This document shows, one piece after another, positions 9,096-16,745 of a stretch of 19,647 bases of DNA. Source of the stretch: Cyclostephanos tholiformis. Taxonomy: Eukaryota > Bacillariophyta > Thalassiosirophyceae > Thalassiosirales > Thalassiosiraceae. Under the pieces are notes generated by a model that was not told where the DNA came from, did no database searches, and saw nothing but the letters and a program-made list of their open reading frames with translations. The stretch spans positions 1 through 19,647 of the forward strand of contig JALLPB010000223.1 in assembly GCA_036939975.1 (NCBI GenBank), in the 5' to 3' direction. The first letter of the stretch is position 1, and every line of letters starts with the position of its first letter. Position numbers and translations under genes: made by a program.

Positions 9096-10114
9096 ATGTA
9101 TGCTCAAAAACCTTTAGCTGCATCCTTTGTGCAAGAAGCTACAAACGCTTGCAAAATATGGCAGCAAACACCAATATGGCACAACACCACGATCAGGCTG
9201 CCAAGATGGCAACTTCATCCTAAAAACCTACTTCACCTCCACCATCAACACAACCAAGAAACATACATAATTTTGGCAGACCTTGTCAAAGCTTATGACA
9301 CATACAATCACAAACTCATGATTGAGATACTTGAATGCTATGGAGCACTGCAAAAATTAAGAGATAGTATTAGACAACTGTATGCAGACCTCAAAATCAT
9401 GGTGAAAATAGGAAAAGAGAAAGTAAAAATCAACCAAGAAGTGGGAGTCCAACAAGACAACAACATATCCTCAGTCACCTTCCTCTTTCTCATGTCTGCC
9501 TTTGCAGAGATGCTTGAACAAAAGTGGAGAATGTCAAGCATTACCGAAACAGAATTCACAATGTCACAAAAATAGAAGAAGGCCAACTCACTGGGCACAT
9601 TAAGAACTCAAAGCATGACAACCTAAAATTTATAATCAACCAATTTCAATACATTGATGATGGAGCCTTCTTTTTCAAAAGCAGAAAAGATGCAGAGAAA
9701 GGAGCTGAATTAATACACAAAATCCTTGCACTCTTTGGCCTTGAAATCCACATTGGATGAGGAGAGCAACTATCAAAAACTGAAATAATGTACATGCCCT
9801 TGGCCAAATTCTACTCCCAAATACAGACACCATGAGCATCCTACCATCAAACCCAACCAAACTCCAAAACATCACCAAATCACCTGCTAATGACACAACA
9901 GACAATGACAACAAAAAAATCACACCCATCACCCAAAAAACACAATGAAAAAAATTCTCAACTATGAGCCAAAAAGAAAGAGAAAACCTAAATGACCAAT
10001 CACCAAACACTAACCAAATAAAAATCACCAGCAGATTCATTGACTTCCCAAAACATTTCAAATACCTGGGGAGTTACATCTTATTTGACCTAACAGATGA
10101 CTTCGACATCAAAG
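9084..10114 (+). pseudogene. LINE reverse transcriptase domain, broken and 3'-truncated
   Basis: The longest intact piece is 9096-9575 in frame 0. It carries motif A (ADLVKAYDTYNH, catalytic Asp at 9279-9281), then MIEILECYGA and a B-like region VQQDNNISS followed by LFLMSAFAEMLE. The frame then shifts to 2, where the catalytic YIDD box is intact (9650-9661) and is followed by GLEIHIG, a TGA, and LSKTEIMYMP. After more damage, FPKHFKYLGSYILFDLTDDF closes the recognisable part. In related LINEs the B region reads R-Q-G-D-N-M; here most of those positions are changed in a way that single G-to-A substitutions would explain. RT copies element RNA at the nicked target; this copy cannot. Confidence 0.85.
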
Positions 10115-10396
10115 TGTCCTGAGCCATCAGCGATGGAGGATGAAATATTAGTTTTTTACATAGTAAAGAAGTAATGACTTTAGGAAAAAGGAAATTAAAG
10201 AAATTATGAGCTTTTTTAAGTTATCTATAATTACATCGTGTTTATCAATGAGGAGCACGTGCCTCGTAGGATTCTACATGCTCTGGTATGTATTAGAACT
10301 TGATCAGGTGCAGAACAAGATCATGATCGATCACGTCTGAAAGATCCCAGTATGAATAAGTGTAATTGTATTCATTCCCAAAAGATATTTTTTAGC
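10115..10396. repeat. ~280-bp direct repeat, copy 1
   Basis: Begins TGTCCTGAGCCATCAGC and ends near CCCAAAAGATATTTTTTAG. It matches the copy at 10864-11146 at roughly 92% by eye, with a start-to-start offset of 749 bp. It abuts the truncated LINE directly. Several differences between the copies are CpG-to-CpA or TpG type (GCGAT/GCAAT, ATCGTG/ATCATG, ATCGATC/ATCAATC). In one frame both copies read EEHVP..IL..LVCIRT, a shared TGA, then SGAEQDHD.SRLKDPSMN, hinting at coding ancestry. Confidence 0.85.
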
Positions 10397-10538
10397 CAAC
10401 CTCATCCTAACAAGGGTCAGGTAGGGATTCATTATTCCCAATGATATCATTATCATCAGTGCATGGGCCATCGGTATTATCTTTGTCAATAGTTTTGCAT
10501 TGTGATGTGTGGTTTACCAATGTAAAAGTTGGCTAAAA
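10390..10538. mobile_element. Small MITE-like segment with 11-bp inverted ends
   Basis: TTTTAGCCAAC at 10390-10400 and its exact reverse complement GTTGGCTAAAA at 10528-10538 bound 149 bp with no reading frame of note. The left end lies exactly where the two ~280-bp repeat copies stop matching, as expected if a small inverted-repeat element inserted there. No clear target-site duplication is seen, so chance is not excluded. Confidence 0.4.
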
Positions 10539-10863
10539 GTAAAATAGGTGAACGCTAGCTAAAGCGAGTAAAAAAAGCACCAACTGAAAATGGTGACCAC
10601 TGTCCTCCTACAGCCACCATGGTCCCCCACTCACGGTGCTGCCACATGCAACAATCAGCCAACATGTTAAGTGATAATAGTATTAAGTTAAAATAAGGTT
10701 TGTCATTATTAACACTAATAATTAGACTGCTGTACTCACCATGCATTTATGGGAGTTATTGTCTGTGTTCTCTTATTTCCACATAGGAATACATAGGATC
10801 AGTACCAAATGTTGGCAATAATATCCGGTGGGTGAGGAGGACCATCATCATCAGCATTGGCTC
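10539..10863. other. Spacer between the two ~280-bp repeats
   Basis: No gene is supported. A 63-codon reverse-strand frame (10555-10746) has no motif. The segment ends in a purine-rich GGTGGGTGAGGAGGACC, followed by CATCATCATCAG. This is weakly reminiscent of, but not convincing as, a polypurine tract before a repeat. Confidence 0.4.
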
Positions 10864-11146
10864 TGTCCTGAGCCATCAGCAATGGAGGATGAAATATTAG
10901 TTTTTTTGTAGTAAAGAAGTAATGACTTTAGGAAAAAGGAAATTAAAGAAATTATGAGTTTTTTTAAGTGATCTATAATTAGATCATGTTTATTGATGAG
11001 GAGCACGTGCCTCATAAGATTCTACGCACTCTGGTATGTATTAGAACTTGATCGGGTGCAGAACAAGATCATGATCAATCACGTCTGAAAGATCCCAGTA
11101 TGAATTAGTGTAATTGTACTAATTCCCAAAAGATCTTTTTTTAGAT
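10864..11146. repeat. ~280-bp direct repeat, copy 2
   Basis: Second copy of the repeat at 10115-10396, in the same orientation. After its end the sequence contains an AGATCT-T-run-AGATCT arrangement (11130-11150) that copy 1 lacks. Either a 749-bp unit was tandemly duplicated in part, or two copies of a dispersed repeat bracket a 467-bp spacer. Confidence 0.85.
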
Positions 11147-12144
11147 CTTTTTCTGGCGTGTCTAAATATTCCATGTAAGAATGTTGATCTGACCATATGC
11201 TATGGTCTGTCCATGCTTACACCAGCAACTTGCTTCTTTTGCTAGTCTTGCGCTTTTTAGCAACTGTAAATTCGCCAACTATCTTAGAGATAGAATGGCC
11301 TATGACAGGCTCGGCAGTCTTCACACTGAATTGGTCATTAAGCCACATCCAGCGGAAGGGTACATCGGGTAGGAATTATGTGTGATAGTGGTGGCAATGA
11401 GGTACAAGGCAGGAAAGGAGCAGGGGGAGATGATTCCTCCAGCAAGTTTTTGCATCGATCAACCATGGTGGCTGTTGACATCCTATGGCTGTCATGGGGC
11501 CACATGCGGGCTACAAAGCATATAACAATCTGCAAACATACTTTGCAACAGGTATAAGTTGTTAAAACTAGAAAAAATATAATCATTACTACTCTTATGA
11601 CCCATTATGTCATGGCACATCCACAAATTGTCACGCATGATCATTGTTGGTCGTGATGGTCATACCACCAATTCCAACTGCACATATACATTGCTCATGT
11701 CCCCCCTAACAACTCAACTGCCAGTAGATTGCAGTTTTGGCCATCTCTGGCAGCATGCGGTTGAATTCGGGGAGTTATCAATTGGTAACTCATGATTTCT
11801 CGTAAAAATGGCCTCTATTACTGTATCATAGGCTTGTATGCTCGTGTGAGATTGGGGATTTTTGCATGGTAAATCAGTAGGAATATGTCTTGGGGTTCTA
11901 AATCCCTTTTTCAAGCTCTAGAGAGACCAGATAAGGCCTTGTAACTTTTGGTAACTTACCATACCATTAGGTACTTTGCCCGATTAAATATCAATTGATG
12001 AGCAAAAATCACTGAGGTTGAGGCAATAGGGGGGGAAGCCCCCCATTTCTTCTCTATCCTCATGCCATCTTCATCCTCTCTTTCTACAATATTATGTAAT
12101 TGACAATAAAATATAATAAGCATGATATTGATGAAATATTCATT
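11147..12144. other. Unassigned region, probably TE debris
   Basis: Short frames on both strands (+ 11197-11385, - 11338-11586, - 11714-11914) carry no family I recognise, though the reverse strand reads fairly protein-like between 11950 and 11600 (LPEFNRMLPEMAKTA). A GTACTTTGCCCGATT word at 11971-11985 is repeated exactly at 19389-19403. A G7-AAG-C6 hairpin lies at about 12029-12044. No intact gene is seen. Confidence 0.4.
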
Positions 12145-13325
12145 AAACTCTGCACTAGTCCTTGTAGTCTACACTAAAGAGCAGCTAACCCTGCTTGGTG
12201 GCAAGCTAGGTGAACACCGCACACACCCAAAAGGCCTCCCTGTGGTGACAGATATTGTGCCTAAAAACATGGGAGAGAATTTCCCAATTTTTAAGGCACC
12301 CATTGATTTTCTAGTGGCATGCCCTGACTTGCACCTGCATCACCAGCTTCTTGGCAGGGGTGATGTCATTATTGGGGCACTTGATCTTGTCAGCATGCCA
12401 GCAATAGCCATTGTTGGCCTCAATGTGATCATACCACTCAATGAAGTTGGTGAGGACTCCATTAAAAATCTTGAAGTCTGGCCACGGGCCAACTGGGTAC
12501 AGACCTTGAATCCCAGCTTGTAGTGTAAGACAGACTGTCCCACATACTTATGGTAAGCAAAGGGGCTCTTTTTATTTGCCTCACCCTTTTGGGTGATATG
12601 GAGGTCAGTTCCATCAACCAATATCAGGCAATCATTGCCAATGTCAATAATGAACCAACTTTCAAAGTTGATCTGTAATTTCATCAGAGGGGGGATGCAA
12701 AAATGATGGAGAGACGGTCAAGGACAAATGACAGCAAGAGATACAACAACAAGGGATGACAACAACGTCATCATTGTCAATGGAAATGACAATGTTGACA
12801 ATGAGGGCCTGGCGGCTGCTTGTTTAACAAAAAAAGGACACAACAATCAAAAAACACTCACAATGATGTCTGCGAGCTTAAATATGGCCTCAACGGAGAA
12901 CCCCAGACCCATTTCTGGTGGATCTTCCGGTTGATCATGGCACCATTGGATGCACCAATGACTGCACACTCTGGGCCCAGCTTTAGGTAAACCTAAAAAA
13001 ATAAAGGGCTCAGAGCAGGTGCCCCCCTGTTGGATGGAGCTTGTTGCTTGTTGCAAATGACAAGCTCCCAGATAGTTTCAATGACCTCCCCACACTGTTC
13101 CGAAGAACTCACGGAAGAGCCAGGTCTTCATTGATGACCAGCACTGCCCCATGACAAGAGTGGCAGTTCATCAAGCCCTGGCATCAGAAACCCTATTTTT
13201 GACAATGGTAACAATTGGATTTCAACAATTAATGGTTCCAAGGCCATTGCAACTGTGTAAACAATTTCGCGAAATGTAACCATTTCATAACCCATCCAGT
13301 ACTGAATTCCTATGTAGAACAAATA
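12145..13325 (-). pseudogene. PIF/Harbinger-type DDE transposase (DDE_Tnp_4-like), dead
   Basis: Read on the minus strand, the N-terminal half (13325 to ~12850) holds scattered pieces such as AVIGASNGAMINRKIHQKWVW and EAIFKLADIIV. The catalytic core follows: NDCLILVDGTDLHITQKGEA (first Asp block, VDGTD at 12618-12604), FAYHKYVGQSVLHYKLG and PVGPWPDFKIFNGVLTNF. Next come IEANNGYCWHADKIKCPNND, then LKNWEILSHVFRHN and FSVDYKD near 12150. The family has A-D-N-G-Y for the second catalytic Asp; here it is Asn (12415-12413). The Glu expected after RxxH is a TAG stop (12313-12311). At least one frameshift lies between VDGTD and PWPDFKIF, with further stops nearby. In living copies this enzyme cuts out and inserts DNA between short inverted repeats. 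Confidence 0.75.
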
Positions 13326-13440
13326 AGACCGTTGAAAAATCGGAGTCGAATGGTGTGAAGGATGTATCTGTTCTCACAATTTTTGTGAGAAAGGAGCATC
13401 CTTCACACCATCCAAAACCGTTTCTGGCTTATTGGACGGT
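13321..13440. repeat. Fold-back (inverted repeat) next to the transposase relic
   Basis: ATGGTGTGAAGGATG (13350-13364) pairs with CATCCTTCACACCAT (13397-13411). TTCTCACAA (13371-13379) pairs with TTGTGAGAA (13383-13391), giving a ~30-bp stem with a small internal bulge and a 3-nt loop. Weaker pairing extends outward (AATAAG near 13322 with CTTATT near 13429). Position beside the transposase N-terminus suggests a terminal inverted repeat or a nested MITE. Confidence 0.65.
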
Positions 13441-14042
13441 ATGACTACAAATTATTTAACACTAATTAATTACTTAAGTATTTTTTATTTTGCTAAGTAA
13501 AAAATATACAAGCACAACCTACCTCTCTATGCTGTGTTAACAGCGTGATCATGGCGCTGCCCCCCCCTTGTCCGAAATCATGCCAAAACATGATGAATAC
13601 TTGGGTGGCATCGGCAAAAAAAATATCGGTGGATAGCTGAGATTAGTGTGCATCGAATCAACAAAGCAAACAAGAAAAAAGGGCAAGTATAAGTCAGCGT
13701 GCACACTGAGCCAGTGCCTATAGAATAATAGCAAATAAAATAAAAATAAAGTTAGTTACACGTAAAAAAATTGCATTGCCATGTAGTGCAGATCATTGAT
13801 CATGCATTGTATGGCGATCGGACTTGCCTTCAAACTGGAACCGCTGGAGGGCGGCAAGTGGAGAGTATCATGGTGTTGTTGTTTTTTAGGTTAGGTTGTG
13901 TGTTGTGTGGTTTGTTGTGCTGGGAGGGAGTATTTTTGTGACATTGTAACTTGCCATTGGTTTTTTTTCTTCCAAAATTGTCTCTACATACGTAAGATGT
14001 AGTATGAAAATAAGATGACTACGAAAATGGTTAAGAGATAAG
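13441..14042. other. AT-rich segment without a gene
   Basis: Starts with an A/T-rich stretch containing the palindrome TACTTAAGTA, followed by mixed sequence. The one reverse-strand frame (13549-13734, 61 codons) shows no motif. I see no RNA gene or clear repeat structure. Confidence 0.4.
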
Positions 14043-14082
14043 AAGAGTTATGTTTACATTGCAAGAGTTATGTTTACATTGC
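14043..14082. repeat. Two perfect 20-bp tandem repeats
   Basis: AAGAGTTATGTTTACATTGC occurs twice back to back (14043-14062 and 14063-14082), followed by AGCAATGCAATG. A simple local duplication. Confidence 0.9.
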
Positions 14083-14173
14083 AGCAATGCAATGTTACAG
14101 AATAGTATGTTTTAAAGTTATAGTTGTGATCTAAATATGAATGTTACAGGATAACTTAGACTTAGATGGTTAC

Positions 14174-14335
14174 CTAATAATAATTAAATTGTTTAAGATT
14201 TTTGAAAACAGGGTTTCTGATTTGGGTGATCCAGCAGAAGTCAGAAATTGCTACGGATGGCCCAAGAGAGTTGTTGTTGTTGTCCTCAACAACCCTGGCG
14301 ATGTAGGGGTTGGAGGGATTGGTGTTGGTTGCCAT
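14174..14335 (-). CDS. Small hypothetical ORF, 53 aa
   Basis: Minus-strand frame from ATG at 14335 to TAG at 14174. It begins MATNTNPSNPYIARVVEDNN and continues NNSLGPSVAISDFCWITQIR. The ATG sits in CACCATGG, a favourable eukaryotic start context, preceded by a C-rich leader. The protein resembles the first exon of a longer gene or the N-terminus of a TE protein, but no downstream exon was found and no family is recognised. Confidence 0.3.
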   Translation of the reverse strand: MATNTNPSNPYIARVVEDNNNNSLGPSVAISDFCWITQIRNPVFKNLKQFNYY

Positions 14336-14563
14336 GGTGAGGGAGGGTGGAGGGAGGTGAGGGGGAGTTGGGTTGTATGATATTTTTTATGAGAGGGAGG
14401 AGAGAGGGGAGGTGAGAGTGGTTTCTGTGTTGTGTTTTTCTCAAAATCCTAAGTGAAAACTTTTCCCAAAGAAAGATTTAGCAAAAACCATTGTGAAAAG
14501 TTCTTCCATAGAGTAAATACCTACAATAAAAAAACAAGATATGCCCAATTTTTTGTATTAAAA

Positions 14564-14585
14564 AAGTGCACCATTTGGTACACTT
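14564..14585. repeat. 22-bp imperfect palindrome, copy 1
   Basis: Two inverted half-sites AAGTGYACCA around a central TT, with one mismatch. A second copy with the same half-sites lies at 14669-14690 and a further half-site (AAGTGTACC) at about 14697. The spacing between copies is 105 bp. Could be a TE end or protein-binding site; no function is shown. Confidence 0.6.
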
Positions 14586-14668
14586 TCGGTAAAATGTTTC
14601 AAATGATTCACTTTTTTAGAAATAAGTACTTAGCCATGATTTCCTTCATGACAATAACACTTTTGAAA

Positions 14669-14690
14669 AAGTGTATCAAATGGTACACTT
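14669..14690. repeat. 22-bp imperfect palindrome, copy 2
   Basis: AAGTGTATCA and TGGTACACTT arms around a central AA. It overlaps a small hairpin to its left (ACACTTT...AAAGTGT, 14657-14674). See copy 1 at 14564-14585. Confidence 0.6.
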
Positions 14691-15103
14691 GACCAAAAGT
14701 GTACCGTATGCCTTTTTGTTGATGTTTTTCAGCAGACATCTTTTACACAGATGTCCTATGCTGATGGCTGTGGCTGTCATGTGCGCCAGCCCACCACAAC
14801 ATGCCACAAACGAAAACATTGACCAGCACAACCAAAACACACTCCCACAATCCTGCCACTGCCCCTTGGCAATGCCCAAGCTGCCAATGAAAAATTGGGA
14901 CAAAGCCGACAAAGCCGCCATTGTAAAGCTCATCAATGATGGTGATGTAGACATCTACAACACCTCCACCACCAACATTGACAGGATCAGTGCTTTTCAT
15001 TTCCGGCACCAAGAGAAGAGCAACATCCATTTCAACTTCTGTAACTTTGCTGCTGCACTTGCCATTGAGAATGAGTGCTGTAGCATGAGGAAGGGACAAG
15101 AAG

Positions 15104-15187
15104 GTAAGCCGTCATGTGCTTTGATTGTTGCATTTGAAATGTTATTTAATGTGCTCCTCTCCGTCACCCCCCTCTCATTGATGACAG
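15104..15187 (+). other. Likely intron in the decayed gene
   Basis: GTAAGC donor at 15104, T/C-rich CTCCTCTCCGTCACCCCCCT interior and GATGACAG acceptor ending at 15187. At 84 nt it is divisible by three and open, so retention would not break the frame; splice-site quality is the main argument. Confidence 0.5.
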
Positions 15188-15239
15188 GCAATGACAATAA
15201 TGATGATGCCAAAAATGACAATGACTCCAAACCCCAAGG

Positions 15240-15254
15240 CCCCCCCCCCCCCCC
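15240..15254. repeat. Poly-C tract (15 C) inside coding sequence
   Basis: A run of 15 C encodes prolines and separates a readable frame 1 (left) from a readable frame 2 (right). A gain or loss of one or two C residues by slippage, or an assembly error in the run, would explain the switch. Confidence 0.9.
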
Positions 15255-15308
15255 TCGACCCCCATGTAGACTACTCCAAAACCACCCCCCAAGCCATGTC
15301 CACAAAGA

Positions 15309-15532
15309 GGCCCACCACCCCTGCTGGGGCCACAAAGAAGCCTCATGCCACCACCACTGTGATGCCCCCCCACACTGCCAAAAAACCTCTCCTGCCATAT
15401 TTCCTTGACATGAGAGAGATGGCCCACCACCCCTGCTGGGGCCACAAAGAAGCCTCATGCCACCACTGCTGTAATGCCCCCCCACACTGCCAAAAAACCT
15501 CTCCTGCCATACTTCCTTGACATGAGAGACAT
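15309..15532 (+). repeat. 112-bp tandem duplication
   Basis: GGCCCACCACCCCTGCTGGG at 15309 recurs at 15421. The two 112-bp copies (15309-15420 and 15421-15532) differ at about five positions. Both encode PTTPAGATKKPHATT and KKPLLPYFLDMR. Because 112 is not a multiple of three, the second copy is read one frame later, which by itself breaks the gene. Confidence 0.95.
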
Positions 15533-16336
15533 GCCATTGTCCCCTACTAAAATGATGATGTTGGGTTAGACTATGCAGAGCTCATGATTCAAGTCAATGG
15601 AGAACTCCTACTGCATCATGCTTGCAGACAAAAGAATTTTGATTGTGTGGCAGCATGCAAACACAAAGGTCTGCTTCTCTGAGGATGGCCTGAAGGGGTG
15701 ATAAAGCACATTTTTTTGCCCTCCCACAGCTGTGTTGTTGCCTACTCAAGCATTCTTCAATGCATGATGCATAACATCATCAACCTTGATGCCAGATGGC
15801 TTTACTGGGGGACCGTGCAAGTCATCAAGCTCGTTCATAAGGCGACAGGAACCCCACTTGAGGGGACCTACCCATACTCCACCAAGGTAAAAATAAGGAG
15901 CACTGCCAGTAAAACATTATAGCTCATTGCAGAGTGCACCTGGTGGATGCTACTTAAACAAGACAAAGCAAGTGAGCCATACGATCAAAAAATTTGGGAT
16001 TGGGTCAAGTCAAGAGAGCCACAACAACCCCCAGCCCCATCCCCATTGCCATTGTTGCCCCAAGAAGTAAGCAAGGAGGGCCCCTCCTCCCCTCCTCCTT
16101 GTACCTACATGTACATCAGAGCCAAGGTGGACGTGGACAAGAATGGGGACAACAGTGGGTACAACAAAAGCAAAGAAGAGGAGTACAATGGAAGCACTCA
16201 TTACACTTGTAACATATTTCTTACTGTGTAACAGCTAAGTCTACTAACATTTACTAGAAGTTTTACAAAATTATACCACTCCCCCAACCTTGCTCATTTT
16301 CTATAACACAACAATCTACTAAAAGTGCAGCTACAT

Positions 16337-16354
16337 AGAGAGAGAGAGAGAGAG
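16337..16354. repeat. (AG)9 microsatellite
   Basis: Nine perfect AG dinucleotides starting at 16337. It introduces the G-rich trinucleotide tract that follows. Confidence 0.95.
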
Positions 16355-16359
16355 CCGGC

Positions 16360-16745
16360 AATGGGGATTGCAATGAGGGCAACATTGGCAGCAATGATGG
16401 CAACAGATGAAGCCAATGGAACAATGGTGGCAGTGATGGAAGCAGTGGAAGGGGCAATGATGGCTGTGGTGATGGCAGTGGGGATGGGGGTGGGGGTGAT
16501 GGTGATGGTGATAGTGGTGACAATGATGATGACCTCGATTATGATGGCAATAATGACAGCAGTGATCAGTGGAAGTGGCTGCAGCAATGAATGGCAGTTA
16601 CAATGAAATCAGTGATGATGGCAGCAGAGGAGGTGGCAATTGTGATGGTGGCAGTGAAAACAACAGCAATAGCAATGGTGGCAGCAGCAGTGGCAATGAC
16701 AACAGCAAGGTGGCAACAAAGATGGGGGTGGTGACAACAAAAAAA
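16360..16745 (+). repeat. Degenerate GNT/GGC-type trinucleotide tract
   Basis: Bases 16360-16745 are built from GATGGC, GGTGAT, AATGGT, AGCAGT and related words in a three-base rhythm. In successive frames they encode Gly/Asp/Asn/Ser-rich peptide (for example GNDGCGDGSGDGGGGDGDGD). Reading frames on both strands are open here only because the composition excludes stops. It may be an expanded low-complexity linker of a former protein; no domain is attached on either side. Confidence 0.7.

Larger units (their letters stand above)
6315..10114 (+). mobile_element. Degenerate non-LTR retrotransposon (LINE), 3'-truncated
   Basis: One element in + orientation can be followed through several frames: a Pro/Asn/Thr-rich N-terminal part (6315 to ~7338), an AP-endonuclease-like domain (~7335-8200), a linker, and a reverse transcriptase (~9060-10110). 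Frame jumps occur near 6810, 7150, 7335, 7739, between 8860 and 9100, and near 9575, besides in-frame stops, so it cannot encode a working protein. The last recognisable motif is YLGSY (about 10065-10080) followed by DDFDIKV, a block I recall downstream of the RT fingers in diatom LINEs. The 3' region normally following is absent: sequence switches at 10115 to a repeat. No poly-A tail or target-site duplication was found. The sense strand is remarkably G-poor. Confidence 0.85.
14758..16235 (+). pseudogene. Decayed gene of unidentified family, intron-containing
   Basis: The left part reads cleanly from MLMAVAVMCA (14758) through LPMKNWDKADKAAIVKLIND, DVDIYNTSTTNIDRI and HFNFCNFAAALAIENECC to a GT donor at 15104. 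An 84-nt intron ending at 15187 is likely. Exon 2 reads an Asn/Asp/Lys stretch, then a 15-C tract, a Pro/Thr/Lys linker and KKPLLPYFLDMRDM. Further pieces in other frames are ADKRILIVWQHANTKVCFSE, SHSCVVAYSSILQCMMHN and RWLYWGTVQVIKLVHKATGT, ending with KIWDWVKSREPQQPPAP near 16030. Their order looks like one protein broken by frameshifts at about 15254, 15420, 15540 and 15700 and by stops. I recall similar multi-copy proteins in diatom genomes (VDI.DTS..NI.R and YWGT.QVI.L blocks), but I cannot name the family or function; a TE-borne gene is possible. Confidence 0.55.

Noticed and set aside
7900..9800. TGA read as Trp in the LINE (alternative genetic code)
   Set aside because: TGG is used for Trp in the same element, other stops (TAA, TAG) and frameshifts are also present, and the two host genes use TGA or TAA as normal stops.
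10115..11146. A complete LTR retrotransposon bounded by the two ~280-bp repeats
   Set aside because: The spacer is only 467 bp with no gag or pol, no primer-binding site, no good polypurine tract, no terminal CA and no target-site duplication. Kept as a finding rather than a call.
14997..15537. Gly/Trp-rich reverse-strand frames over the 112-bp duplication
   Set aside because: They mirror the Pro/His/Thr-rich forward coding sequence and the poly-C tract and have no independent support.
16263..16606. Long overlapping frames on both strands around the trinucleotide tract
   Set aside because: Low-complexity sequence without stops; the Ser/Pro/Leu, Ile/Thr and Met/Val/Ala products are frame variants of one repeat.
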